The notes beneath the pieces were generated by a model. That model made no database searches. It was not told the origin of the DNA and was given only the letters and a program-made list of their open reading frames with translations. Positions 1 through 10,627 of a stretch of 64,000 nucleotides of DNA are shown here, in pieces (the first letter of the stretch is position 1; each line of letters opens with the position of its first letter). This stretch comes from Adenophora triphylla var. japonica (taxonomy: Eukaryota; Streptophyta; Magnoliopsida; Asterales; Campanulaceae). Position numbers and translations under genes: made by a program. The stretch lies in NCBI GenBank assembly GCA_022495995.1, contig JAFEMH010000161.1, forward strand, positions 496,001 to 560,000, in the 5' to 3' direction.

Positions 1-204
1 TTGATTGCTTTTCTTTTTAATATTTTATTTAATTAAGTTTTTAATTTAAATCAAACAAGCAAACCCCCCCCCCTTTTGGTTACTTTTCACTAATTAAATT
101 AACTTATTAAAACTAACGAGTCTCTGTGGTTCGACCCCTGCTCGTGCATATTGCTACACCGGTAGCGAGTACACTTGCTCGGTAATTTATTACACAGTGA
201 ATTT
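1..204 (+). repeat. Retroelement-end-like sequence abutting element A
   Basis: The reading frame of the Gypsy pol on the minus strand is lost at about 205. The flanking 200 bases are unrelated to pol: an AT-rich stretch, a C tract near 63-73, then a block around 118-195 beginning with GAGTCTCTGTGGTTCGACCC. From memory this block resembles the terminal part of some plant LTR or Athila/Tat-type leaders. It may be the end of a second retroelement inserted into element A just before the RT active-site YIDD-type motif. The target duplication would lie outside the window, so this is only a tentative reading. Confidence 0.3.
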
Positions 205-1317
205 TTATCCATCAACCACCACAAAGCTATCAAGATAAGGCTTGAAGATACGGTTCATTATATCCATGAATACGGCTGGAGCATTAGTCAACCCGAAAGG
301 CATCACAACAAACTCATAATGACCATATCTCGTTCGGAAAGTTGTCTTGGCAATATCATCCGGTCTAATCTTCAACTGATGGTATCCGCTTCTCAAATCA
401 AGTTTAGAGTAGATAACGGAACCTTGAAGTTGGTCAAACAAATCATCTATGTGCGGAAGAGGGTATTTATTCTTTATAGTTGCTTGGTTCAACAAACGAT
501 AATCAATACATAATCGTAAGGTATCATCCTTCTTCCTAACAAATAAAACCGGTGCTCCCCACGGTGACACACTTGGGCGAATAAAACCCCGGTCTAGCAA
601 TTCTTGCAATTGGACCTTCAACTCTTTTAACTCGGCCGGAGCCATTCTATAGGGTGCTTTAGAAATAGGTGCGGTACCCGGCACTAGGTCAATACAAAAT
701 TCTACCTCACGATCCGGAGGCATAGAGTACTCACTTGAAAACACATCACTAAACTCATTAACAACCGGGACATGAGCTAACTCGGGGGACTTCTTATTGG
801 AATCTACCACATAAGCCAAGTACCCCGCACACCCCTTAGATAGCATTTTTCTAGCCTTTAAAGCAGAAATAACATGTAAATCGAACATAAATTTGTCCAC
901 ATCAAATATAAAAGTAGGCACATCAGGCATAGCAAATGAGACTCGCTTTCTACGACAGTCTACCAAAGCATGACACTGACTCAACCAATCCATCCCAAGG
1001 ATCACATCAAAGTCACGGATTGGTAACTCTGCCAAATCCACCGGCAACACATGCCCACATATAGTCACATCACAACCATGATAGATCAAAGAAGATGCGA
1101 GGCACTCTCCCATAGGAGTAGAAACCTCCAACACATAAGGCATAGATTCAGGCAATTTATGTAATGAAAATGCAAAATGAGATGCCACAAATGAATGGGA
1201 AGACCCGGGATCTATAAGAATGCGGGCCTTAACTCCTGAGACAGGGACTATACCTCTAATGACAGCATTAGGATCGACCTCTCCTCTACCCAAGGCGAAC
1301 ACTCGACCTTGCACTCA
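205..1317 (-). pseudogene. Gypsy protease and reverse transcriptase, N-terminal part (element A)
   Basis: The protease shows the active-site triad variant IDPGSSHSF, a form common in plant chromoviruses. It is followed by [20 protein letters not shown] and then the RT N-terminus: [61 protein letters not shown] and [12 protein letters not shown]. These are the RT fingers and palm motifs of Ty3/Gypsy elements. The frame dies right where the catalytic FIDD-type motif should be, with the downstream pol missing or displaced by another repeat. Upstream, a TGA at 1317-1315 interrupts the frame at a point where related elements usually encode Arg in RVQGRVFAL. The product would copy element RNA into cDNA if intact; this copy cannot. 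Confidence 0.9.
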
Positions 1318-2361
1318 ATCCTTGGGTTTCCCGTCGATATCTCTCTTCACTTCACTACCTTGTCCCCCTTGTCCGCTATCCGAAGCTTGCTTTCTTTGCC
1401 ACTTGGGACAATTCTTTCAAAAATGGCCGGTTGCCCCACACTCTAAACATTTGCTTTGCTTGCTCCAACACTTATCCTCTGAATGTCCTGGCTTCTTACA
1501 ATATCCACACAATGTCCCAAACTGACCCGGAGTCGAACGGTTTGTCGAAGTCGCCACATTTCCTCCTCTACCTGCTCCCAAAGCTGATGTCCTTGGCTGC
1601 CCTCTATTCTGCCCAGAACCTTGACCTTGGAATCTATTTCTACTTCCACCCTCAGATTTACCACGATGCTCCTCTATATCATTCTCAATCCGGTACGCCA
1701 TATTCACGGTCGCTTGAAAGTTGGCGAAGTCATGCGTCAATAGCTGCTTCCGGAACTCCACCCTTAAGCCTTTCACGAACCGGTAGATCCGCCTCTCTTC
1801 CTCCGGTACCAAATGGGGACAATATCGGGCTAACTCCGTAAACTTGGCTGAATATTGTGCTATAGTCATGGTCCCTTGCTCCAATTTCAGAAACTCAACC
1901 TCCTTCTTATCTCTAGTAACCATCGGAATGAAATGATCCCAAAACTTGCGCGTGAAATTCTCCCAAGTCTGCGGTGTAAGATCCCGATCCCAACCATCCT
2001 TCACTACCTGCCACCAGTGCTCAGCGGGTCCTTCCAACTTGAAAACGGCGCACCTTACCTTTTCTGCATCCTAGCTCTCCATTGCCGCGAAAATCTTATT
2101 CATAGCTTCAAGCCATCTCTCCGCCTTCACTGGATCCGGATATCCATTGAAACTAGGGGGAGACATCTTCACAAATTTCTCGAGGCCATGGTGCCCTTGC
2201 CTACCTTCTGATTGCTGTTGTGCTCTACCTTGATTCTGATTTGCCATATTCTGAAGAAATACTCGGAACATATTCATCATTTCGGCATTCGGATTACCAA
2301 CATTGCCCAAAGCTCGATCCAGATCGCCATCATTTCCCGCCATTAGAACAAACTCCTGCAT
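1318..2361 (-). pseudogene. Gypsy gag with two CCHC zinc knuckles (element A)
   Basis: The frame opens at 2361 with MQEFVLMAGNDG, shortly after the primer site. The retrotransposon gag domain follows (MSPPSFNGYPDPVKAERWLE, LEGPAEHWWQVV, EFLKLEQGTMTIAQYSAKF), then a basic, Gly/Arg-rich linker and two zinc knuckles, CGYCKKPGHSEDKC and CLECGATGHF. The second knuckle is broken by TGA at 1419-1417, where element B has Arg. A TAG at 2073-2071 interrupts the first third. The frame is otherwise continuous. Gag packages the element RNA into particles. The protein aligns along its length with the gag of element B, which places the two in one family. Confidence 0.9.
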
Positions 2362-2427
2362 TAAACACTCGACGTCAGTTATCGCACACTCTCACTAAGC
2401 TAGACTCTACCCGAGAACTCTAACCGA

Positions 2428-2439
2428 GCTTTGATACCA
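2428..2439 (-). promoter_or_regulatory. Primer binding site for tRNA-iMet (element A)
   Basis: On the minus strand TGGTATCAAAGC lies two bases after the LTR end. It matches the usual iMet-complementary TGGTATCAGAGC with one change. It marks the 5' end of the internal region and fixes the LTR boundary at 2442. Confidence 0.85.
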
Positions 2440-2441
2440 AC

Positions 2442-4898
2442 TGTGAGGACCCCGACCCGGAACCTAACACGTGTCCCGAGCTGGAGCGTCCCCAAACTAA
2501 CTCAAATCACCTAAACTTTTTAAAACTTTGATTCAACTTACAAACTTAGACATGCTTAACATAACCATTTCAAAATAACTCCACTCCTCTCCACATTGGA
2601 GTAAGAGTTGAACAACTTTGAAAGTAACAAACTGTTTTAGTTACAAAAGATTTCGATTATAACATAGAAATTAAAGTTTATAAATACAAACTCCATAAAT
2701 GAATTATACCAAAATACACTTTCTACGCCAACCTATACATACCCCGACAATCCCCAAAATATCACTTCCAAACTCCTCTCCGCCCTTACTTGGCCGGTCC
2801 GCCTGTCTCGGGATCTAATAACATTAAAGGGAGAGGGGTGAGAATAAATCTCAGCAAGCTATTATGAATGCAGCAATATGCCAAGTAAGATGCAACACAT
2901 AACAAGTTGCATATAGCACATTGGAAAAGCTGTAAACACCTTACATTACCTTGGTTTACCTTTTCCCGTCTGAACAATAGTCGTACAACATTGGGGAATA
3001 AAACCCCAATCTTAGGTGAGCTGCTTAAGCAATACTCACATCTTATAAGACCCATGTCTCAGGGAACCATATAACATAGTAGCAACTCTGTAAGGCTTTT
3101 GGCTCAATACAGATGCTATAACCCCAACCTGTGGCCACAGGAGGGGACGCTCACAGATATAACGTAATCCGATCACAAAGGTCACACTTCCATAATTGAT
3201 CGTATTACGCTATACCCCCAACATCAGCTGATTAACATAAGTCCAAGCACATAATAGTTACTTGACATAAAATCCACCAAAGGGATAATAAATATAACAA
3301 CATGGTAAATTATACTCATGTTCAACAAATACCATAGTGCAACATTTATTTAACACACTATGCATAGTATAATCGATGAATATGAACTCAAGTAAGGCAA
3401 TAAGGTATCATCAACCCTCCCTACATAGTCATTATACAACAATACATGGCCTCTATAAAGGTCCAAGTTAAATCTACCAAGTTGGAGTCACATTTGTCAA
3501 GTTGCCAAACTAGGCTGCCAAGCGTTTTCCAAACAATATTTAAAGTACTTCCCCAATTCCATTTTGATCGATTAAGAAGTCATTGTGTAGCCAAAGTATT
3601 CTACTTTAATCTAGGTTAAAGAGATTTCATTTTGGTTCTAGCTTTAATATGTTTAAACAGCTCTAAAGTTGGTTCAAAGTCACCAGGCCAGGGCACGACT
3701 CGTGCCCCAGGGCACGACTCGTGCCCATTTGACCTTCCCCAGAATCATGCGTCCCCAACAAGGCACGACTCGTTATTTCCACAGGGCACGACTCGTGCCT
3801 TAGGGCACGACTCGTGCTCTTTAGCTCCATTTTTAATCAGCAAGGATGAGAAATATATCACGACTCGTTATCACGAATTGGCCATGGGCACGACTCGTGC
3901 CAAGGGGCACGACTCGTGCCACGGCCAGAATCAGGTATCAGTGGCAGGTTTTCCTTAGTAACTCCCAAAAACCAAAACTTAACCCAAGCTTCCTCTAATT
4001 TGTGAACCTAAAAGGGATTTCTAACTTTGCTAATTCCATTCTAAACCATTTAACCCCAAAGTAGCATAACCTAAACCTAGATTATTTACCACTTGATTTT
4101 CCACCCATTTTACTACCACATTTCAAGTTTAACTCTCTTAATCTAACTCAACCCATTTTCTTACACTCTTGATTAATTTCTATGAACAACAACATCATTC
4201 TATGACATTAACCAATTCCTCAACTCCAAGAAGGTTTCCAAAGCATCTAACAATCATTTTAATAACAATAACAACATCAATAGTTCATGAACATTTAATG
4301 AAGGGAAAGTCATAATAACTCACCTTAGCAAATATGGGAGGGAATAAGGATTTTCTTGGCTTGATGTGCTCCCCTAGTTGCCCCGAACACGGAAGTACAA
4401 TCGGATTGAAAAATGGAAAAGAATTGGATTTTCTAAGGATTTTGGAAGGAGAAAATTCAAGAGTAAGCTTCCATGGAGGAAATGGAGAAGAATGGAGAAG
4501 AATGAAGAAGATGAGGGAAGAGTGGGGAGGTCAAGGAAGGGTGAGGGAAATAAGGGAGGAAGTATGCCCCCCCCCCATGCTTCCTTAATTAACATCTTTC
4601 AACCTTTTACAATTAAATCCTCCCAAGTTCTAAAGTAGTAAAACTAAACCCCCCTACTCCAATTCTTTACCCCACACACCTTAACCTCATTTCATATTTT
4701 ATTCATTTTCTATTATTATATTTCCCCCAAGATGCTTTATTTTATTTCCCTTGCAATCCTAAGGTTTTAAAATTATTTCCCAAACATCTCATCTTAACAT
4801 AAGAAATCAAAGACATAAAATGAGCACATAAAGTCAACAATAATATTAAAAGCATATAATATGATACTAAAATAGTGCCTAGGGTTAGGGTCGTTACA
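2442..4898 (-). repeat. 5' LTR of Gypsy element A
   Basis: The LTR reads TGTAACGACCC at its start (4898) and ends in a CA dinucleotide at 2442, next to the primer site. It is 2457 bp. Blocks near its start are clearly similar to the LTRs of element B, but the middle differs: here it carries eight copies of a 15-bp palindrome. A C tract (4567-4575) and purine-rich blocks (4440-4560) lie inside it. Open frames seen in it are not conserved as protein and are read as chance. Confidence 0.88.
3692..3920. repeat. Array of GGCACGACTCGTGCC palindromes in LTR A
   Basis: Six full or nearly full copies start at 3692, 3711, 3785, 3804, 3887 and 3906, and two shortened ones lie at about 3762 and 3859. 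Each has 7-base arms around a single central base. Spacing is irregular (19 to about 50 bp), so it is not a simple tandem repeat. The block sits at the LTR position where element B instead carries GGGCGGTCGCCC-type palindromes. Confidence 0.9.
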
Positions 4899-5711
4899 CC
4901 ACCCACCCTTTTAAGTCAGTGATCCGCCATTGTCATCTTTGAACACTAGCTAGTAAAACATAGCAATAATTTTTTAACAACTCGCATATAATCAAATTCA
5001 TAAAACGGGTGATTCCGTGTGAGTTACTAGAACAATAAATTTCTAGCAACTCACACGGAAAAATAATTTTCTGCAATTTACGTATAATTTCTAGCAGCTC
5101 ACACAGAAAAATAATTTTCTGCAATTTACGTATAATTAAATCCATGATTGGATGGCGATGACGATAACAATGGGTGGGGTGGTGCACTCACATAAAAGGG
5201 TGTTTGGCGTGGGGAGGTGTTTGGCATGTGGACTTTGGTGGAGGTATTTTGACCAAAACCATTGCATATTTGACGACTTTGGGGGTGTTTGTTTTTTGAT
5301 TTTCAGCCTTGTTTGCCTCTTAACACTTATTCATTCAGAGGATTAGAGAAATAAGTGTGTTTGTTTTTTTTTTTTAAAATAAGGCTTGTTAGGCTCTTAA
5401 AGTCCTCTTAATTTTAAGTGGTTAAAATGTTGCTGAATTGTCTCTGAAAGCCTCTGAAAGCCACTGTTTCATATTTGGTTTTGGTTAATTTTTTTAAAAG
5501 CATTTCTTGTTTCATGCTGCATTTACGTTTTTTTTTTTTTTTAACTGTTTCAGATAATGAATTCAGATAGAAAATCAAACAGCTTATCCAATTCAGAATT
5601 CAATTTTCAGTTGCTGCCTCTTAATCATTCAGCCATTTTCAGAACTGAAATCAGATTTTAGCACTTATCACTTAAAAAAAACAAAAACCCCCTTTGTCAA
5701 TGGACTAAATA
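4899..5711. other. Intergenic, no gene seen; 48-bp tandem repeat
   Basis: No coding signal was recognised. A 48-bp unit is repeated almost exactly twice at 5040-5087 and 5088-5135. T tracts at 5364-5375 and 5529-5542 and degenerate AT-rich sequence fill the rest. Confidence 0.6.
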
Positions 5712-5995
5712 CTCCCTCCGTCCCATTAGTATTAGCACAAACACTGTTTGCGCGGGAATTAAGGAATATGATATTTTAATAAAATGTTGTGAGTGTAAAA
5801 GAATGAGTGGAGAGAGAATGAGTGGAGGGTGTAATAAATTATAATGGTGTTGTGAGTATTAAAATAATGTAGGAGAGAGAATGAGTGGGGCTGGGTGAAT
5901 ATTTTATTAATATAAAGTTTCCTTTTTGGGAGTGTGCGGATATTAGCGGGACGCCCAAAAAGGAAAGTGTGCTAATATTAGCGGGACGGAGGAAG
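5712..5995. mobile_element. Stowaway-type MITE
   Basis: 284 bp with terminal CTCCCTCCGTCCC and its inverted copy (one base off), flanked by TA at 5710-5711 and 5996-5997. Its subterminal arms, based on TTAGTATTAGCAC, pair with each other. The centre carries GAATGAGTGGAG-type blocks shared with other MITEs here. Confidence 0.92.
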
Positions 5996-6184
5996 TATTC
6001 TTTTTTCAATTGTATCCAATAATTTAATAAAAATGTCAACAACTTACCAAAGAAGTTTAAATATTCCAAATTAGTCACTTGATCAGTATTTTCGTCAATA
6101 TTTGGATGAAAAACTAACGGAGGACATATTTGCGAGGCCAAAAGTTGAGTACTAGGGTATAATCGCGGAAAAGTTGGTCCGAGG

Positions 6185-6915
6185 CAGGGGCGGAGCCAGG
6201 GGGGGGCAGGAGGGGGCACTTGCCCCCCACCTAGCGAAATGCAGCAAAATATTTTTATTTTTATTTTTTGCCCCCCACCTAATCCGGCAAAAATTAGGGA
6301 TTTAGGCCTGAATTGCCCGGAGAAGAAGAAGAGTTAACGTTTTTTTTTTTTTTTTGTTTTTAATTAATCAAAACGACGTCGTTTTGATTAATTAAAAAAC
6401 AAAAAAAAAAAAACGTAAACCGCGTCGTTTCCCGTTTCCAGCTATTTAAAAAAAATAGAGAGAGGACGTAATTTCCTCTTTCTTCTCGACAAAAACCTAG
6501 CAAATCTCTCCGGACTCCGCCCCTCGCAGCCGCCGCTCCTCCTCCCCGACGCCGCCGCCGCTCCTCCTCCTTGACGCCGCCGCTCCTTCTCCTCCTTGCC
6601 GCTGCAGCCTGCCGTCTCTCTCTCTCTCGGTAATTTCCTCTCTCTCTCTCTACAAATTTGAATGGAGTTTACAAATTTAAATGTGTTATTAATTTTAATT
6701 TCTTCACAAATTGATAAGTTTTCAATTGTATTTTTTGTTCGTTTAGGTTTATCAATGGATAGATTTGTATTGAAATTGTTCGTTTAGGTTTATTTGTTTT
6801 TCATGGATCCGACCCATTTTTTACTTGTCCGACCCGAAAATTTTTTTCGGGGGCGCTGCCCCCGAACCCCCGTATAATCTTGCCCCCCCACGGAAAATTC
6901 CTGGCTCCGCCCCTG
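6185..6915. mobile_element. Non-autonomous hAT element, TSD GTCCGAGG
   Basis: 731 bp bounded by CAGGGGCGGAGCCAGG and its inverse, with a perfect 8-bp duplication GTCCGAGG at 6177-6184 and 6916-6923. No transposase is present. A near-perfect inverted repeat around AAAACGACGTCGTTTT (about 6340-6412) and a GC-rich CCGCCGCTCCTCC stretch (6527-6600) followed by a donor-like GGTAATTTCC suggest remnants of a 5' leader from an autonomous parent. Confidence 0.9.
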
Positions 6916-7050
6916 GTCCGAGGGCATATGTGGGCACAAATCTATATTCTGCCTTAGGATTTATTGTAATTATGAATTTTGATACCTTCATTAAAATTTC
7001 AATTAACAAAAGATGTCACACTATAACTTTCATTTTGAGATAATGATATA

Positions 7051-7335
7051 CTCCCTCCGTCCCGGAACAATCTTCACACTTTCCCTTTTGGGCGTTCCAA
7101 AACTTACTTCACACATTTAAAACTTACCTAAAATGGAAAGGAATCTTTACTATTCCCTCCACTCATTCTCTCTCCTACATTATTTTAATACTCACAACAC
7201 CATTATAATTTACTATTCTCTCCACTCATTCTCTCTCCTATTTTATTTTCACACTCACAACACTTTCAATATAATATTCCCTCCTTAAAACCAGTGCAAA
7301 CAGTGTTTGTGAATTATGTTCTGGAAGGGAGGGAG
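7051..7335. mobile_element. Stowaway-type MITE
   Basis: 285 bp beginning CTCCCTCCGTCCC at 7051 and ending GGAGGGAG, flanked by TA at 7049-7050 and 7336-7337. The inner core is the CACTCATTCTCTCTCC type shared with several others here. Confidence 0.9.
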
Positions 7336-7432
7336 TACTTTACTTTATCAAATTTCCATAGTCAACTTGGGGACTTTTACGCAAATAAACCAAGTTGTTC
7401 CATGCGTGTGCCAAGATGTAGAATTTCATATA

Positions 7433-8451
7433 CTAGCCTAAAGCCTAAGCCCGTGTCTAGACGTGTCCAAAATCTAACCGGAACCGGCTAACCGGAGGTT
7501 AATAACCGTAACCGTAACCGGCTATAACCGTCAACCGCCTTAACCGTAACCGCCTTAACCGAAACCGGCGGTTACACGATTAGGTTAAGGTTAAGGTTTT
7601 CAAAAACCGGCAACCGGCGATTATAATCGGCGGTTATAACCAACGGTTATAACTGTTTAACTAACCGGCGGTTATAACCGCCTAACTAACCGCCTAACCT
7701 TAAAATTTTGAAATTTGAAATTCAAATTTCAAATTTTGAATTAATTATTAATCCCCCCAAACGGTACTTTGATTTGACTGCCCAGCCTACTCCCTTCTAC
7801 CCATGTGACACCCCTGACCCCCTCAGCCTACTCCCTTCCCTGTCCGGCTGTCTGGCGCTGGCCCCTCCCAGTCAAAGCTGTCAAAAACAACGGTCAGTAA
7901 CCAGTAAGTACCCCTTCCCCTTTTCTTTTCTTTTCTTTTCCCAATTAATTATTCCTTCCTTCCTTTCCTCAGTACCTCTTCTTTGAATTGAATCCTTCCA
8001 TTAATTAATCCATTCCATATTTCCATCCAGTTCCAGCGCCCATGGGCGGTTATAACCGCCCAACCGGCGGTTATAACCGTTTGGACACGTCTACCCGTGT
8101 CCAAGGCCACATTTTTTGGTTTTTTTTTTTTCTTAAATTAATTTTTTTTTTAAACTTAAAAAAAATCTTTTTTTAAGGGCAAAATGGGAAAGGGATAAAA
8201 TGGTGAGGGCAAAATGGTAAAACACCCACTTGGTACTGTAGAGAGTACTCCTCCATATTTTGAAATTCAAACTGAATGAAGAGAGAGAGAGAGAAAGAGA
8301 AAGTGTGGGTATGTGTGTGTTTAAAAAAAAAAAATTTTTTTTAAAGGGAGAGCAAAATGGGAAAGTGACAAAATAATGGGGGCAAAAAGGTAAAGTTCGC
8401 GGATGGAACTATTCATTGAACAGTGCCCACTGCTTTGATTTATACTATAGA
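7433..8451 (-). mobile_element. Non-autonomous Helitron, copy 1, split by a hAT element
   Basis: On the minus strand the element starts TCTATAGTATAAATC (8451) after an A and ends CTAG (7433) before a T, as Helitrons do. A CCCGTG-type hairpin lies about 12 bases before the CTAG. Its net length is about 375 bp once the hAT at 7458-8093 is removed. Copies 2 (8648-9713) and 3 (31914 onward) share the same end structure, which is the main support. Confidence 0.65.
7458..8093. mobile_element. Non-autonomous hAT element with AACCGG/TAACCG internal repeats
   Basis: 636 bp, ends TAGACGTGTCCAAA and its inverse, with a perfect 8-bp duplication CCCGTGTC at 7450-7457 and 8094-8101. Both subterminal regions are packed with AACCG, CGGTTA and GGCGGTTATAACCG units in both orientations, likely transposase binding arrays. 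It is inserted into the 3' hairpin of Helitron copy 1. Confidence 0.88.
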
Positions 8452-9047
8452 TTGTATGGTCAATAGATTAAATTTGGTGAATCTCAGTTCAGATTTCATA
8501 CCTTTGATTGAATTTTAATCAAAATATTATAAGAATTTAATAATTTTTATAATTTATAAAACATTGTTATTGATAGTATATTTTATAGTGCATCAATAAT
8601 AATATTTATAATTTCCCTAATAATCATTTATTTTTTTTTATAAAACACTAGCACATGCCCGTGTCCAAGGTCACGTGAGATTTTTTTTTTTTTCATATAT
8701 ATATATATATAAAAAAAAGGGCAAGTATGTCGTACGACATACTAAGTTGTGAGGGCAAAATGAGAAAGAAACAAAATAGTGAGGGTAAAATGGTAATTTT
8801 CGCACGTGGAACTGTTCATTCTACTGTAGTGAGTGGAGCTCTCATTTATACTATACAACAACAACAACAAAGCCTTAGTCCCAAAATAATTTGGGATCGG
8901 CTAACATGAATCATCATATGTTATCGTGAAAAAAAAATAAAAAAAATTAATTAAATTAAAAAATAAAAATAAATAAAAAATACAAAAATAAATAAAAAAA
9001 TAAAAATAAAAAAGTAAAGAGGTAAAAAAAAAAAAAAAAAAAAAAAA

Positions 9048-9581
9048 TCAACCCCCCACATGAATTTTTGCCCTCCACTCCGGCCTCTTCAACACCATAC
9101 TTTCATCCACTCCAAGTAAATTCATATCATTTTCAATTACTCTAACCCACTTAGTTTCCTGTAAACACATTATGTGAATCTTCCTCCTCCTCATAACTTT
9201 CACCACCTCTGCTGATCTCCCTGTCAATGATCCAATGTTCCAAGTTCCAAAGCGCATCCTACTACCCTTACACCTACCATGGACTAGCTTCTTTACCCGC
9301 ACTCGTCCACAAGGCGGGAACCCTTGCATATTTGACACCACCCCCGTGCGAAGAGATGGCGCGTCGCTTCCGGGCGACGACCTAGCAACCTTTGCATACT
9401 TATCACTACACCCAGGTCTTTGAAGTGTAGCGCACCCTTGCATATTTGACACCACCCCCGAGCGAAGAGATGGCGCGTCGCTTCCGGGCGACGACCTAGC
9501 AACCTTTGCATACTTATTACTACACCCAGGTCTTTGAAGTGTAGCGCGTCGCTGCTGAGGAAACGCCCCAACGATATTCAT
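9048..9581 (-). pseudogene. Fused remnant of RTE LINE endonuclease and RT C-terminus
   Basis: A 177-codon frame. Residues near 106-143 (MRFGTWNIGSLTGRSAEV, IMCLQETKW) are the start of an APE-type endonuclease. They run directly into VRVIENDMNLLGVDESM and RPEWRAKIHV, the end of plant RTE reverse transcriptase. The middle of the endonuclease and the whole RT core are absent, so no activity is expected. The first 90 codons come from two copies of a 114-bp repeat (9320-9433, 9434-9547) in the LINE leader. The frame may be open only by chance. Confidence 0.8.
9320..9547 (-). repeat. 114-bp tandem repeat in the LINE leader
   Basis: Two near-identical 114-bp units at 9320-9433 and 9434-9547, each rich in CG. 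Tandem 5' units are known in some LINEs as promoter monomers; that role is not shown here. Confidence 0.85.
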
Positions 9582-9713
9582 AATCTGACATTTTTTTTTT
9601 TGACAAAAATTTTACGCTGGCTGTCACATGTCTACCGCAACCCTCACCCTTTATCTTAACTTGGGACAGGCAAGGATAAATCCTTGGTGGATTTCTCTCA
9701 TTTATACTATAGA

Positions 9714-10419
9714 TTGAATAAAATCCAAACAAGTTAACCATTATAAATGAGGATCAGTTTTCAAGACGAAGGGAGTAAATCATATTAAAATAAACCTTAT
9801 TCCATATTAAAATAAACCTTATTCCATAATTTCCAATTATGTCATCTATTTTTTTTTTTCATTTTTATTATCGTACTACAAAGGGGAAATAGCATTTTAC
9901 TATCGTTCACATGTAGTTGCAATGTATGAACTAAAGTTTCATTTTTTGCAATTTAGTTTACTATGTTCACATTGTGTTGCAATTCGGGGCAAAAATAGAT
10001 GACACTTGACAAAATCTAATGAAATATACGAAAAGTGTAAAGAACATCTTTTACATTCACATTTTCAGCCCCTGTAAGTTTCATATTTTTAGAAAAATAT
10101 ATTTTAACGATAAATCATAATAAATAAAAGCATTACAATAACATATAAATAATTTCTAAAAACATAAAAATAAACATTTATATAAAATATTTGAAAAATA
10201 TAGAGAAACCTTATTGTGGAAAAATATATAATTTTTTATTTATAACTTTTTTTTAGAAAAAATATATTTCTCCGTCCCAAAAAACACATTATATTAAAAA
10301 GATAAACTTAATTACCATTTTTTCTTTTCTTTTTTCCAAATATAAAAGGTTATATTTGGATGCTTAGGCTATTAAGATTAGTTTTTTAAGAAAACTAGTA
10401 TAAATATTCTTAATGAATA
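9714..10419. other. AT-rich intergenic, no gene seen
   Basis: No gene is recognised. A truncated Stowaway right end (GACGAAGGGAGTA, 9765-9777) and a short direct repeat of CATATTAAAATAAACCTTAT (about 9781-9826) are present; the remainder is low-complexity AT-rich sequence. Confidence 0.6.
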
Positions 10420-10606
10420 CTTCCTCCGTCCCATATTAAATTGAACCAATTTTTTTGTAATTAAGAAAAAGTAAAGTAAGAAAGATGTGTTATAAGTATG
10501 AAAAGTAAAATATGAGAGAAAATAAGTGAGCAATAATAAATTAATTGGTGTTGTGAGTATAAAAGTAAAGTATGAGAGAAATGTAGTAAACAACTTTTTT
10601 GCCGTC
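10420..10606. mobile_element. Stowaway-type MITE, right end lost
   Basis: Starts CTTCCTCCGTCCC at 10420 after TA. The inner GTATGAGAGAAA-type core is present twice, but the right terminal GGACGGAGGGAG is missing; the sequence runs into the left end of the long-TIR element near 10620. Confidence 0.7.
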
Positions 10607-10627
10607 CATACTATATTAGAATTTCAT

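Larger units (their letters stand above)
1..4898 (-). mobile_element. Ty3/Gypsy LTR retrotransposon, element A (5' part)
   Basis: Read on the minus strand this is a 5' LTR (4898 to 2442), a tRNA-iMet primer binding site, gag with zinc knuckles, protease and the first part of reverse transcriptase. It is cut at about 205 and by the window edge. Long LTRs of about 2.4 kb, the iMet primer site and the gag and RT sequence fit the chromovirus (Tekay/Del-like) group. It belongs to the same family as element B at 53820-62337: both LTRs open with TGTAACGACCCTAACCC and end in CTCACA or close to it. Several in-frame stops show it is no longer functional. Confidence 0.9.
8856..9695 (-). mobile_element. 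RTE-type LINE deletion derivative with 16-bp TSD
   Basis: An 840-bp element on the minus strand with a (TTG)n 3' tail, the hallmark of plant RTE LINEs, and a perfect 16-bp duplication TCTCATTTATACTATA at 8840-8855 and 9696-9711. It has its own 5' end. Most of the LINE is missing: an endonuclease start is joined to the last residues of the RT protein. Because the duplication is intact, the short form itself seems to have retroposed rather than decaying in place. Confidence 0.85.
8648..9713 (-). mobile_element. Non-autonomous Helitron, copy 2, split by an RTE-derived LINE
   Basis: Minus-strand start TCTATAGTATAAATGAG at 9713 after A, end CTAG at 8648 before T, with an imperfect hairpin of GACACGGG with GTGACC before the end. 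Net length is about 210 bp without the LINE and its duplicated target. Body similarity to copy 1 is seen in GAGGGCAAAATGG-type blocks. Confidence 0.65.

Noticed and set aside
175..513. Frame on the + strand opposite Gypsy RT
   Set aside because: Shadow of the minus-strand RT, which has clear RT motifs.
3692..3920. Palindrome array as a CRISPR-like repeat
   Set aside because: Spacing is irregular, the repeats are only 15 bp, and the sequence is plant nuclear DNA within an LTR. No cas-like gene exists.
8727..8743. Perfect palindrome TATGTCGTACGACATA as an operator
   Set aside because: Lies within the body of Helitron copy 2; nothing ties it to a gene.
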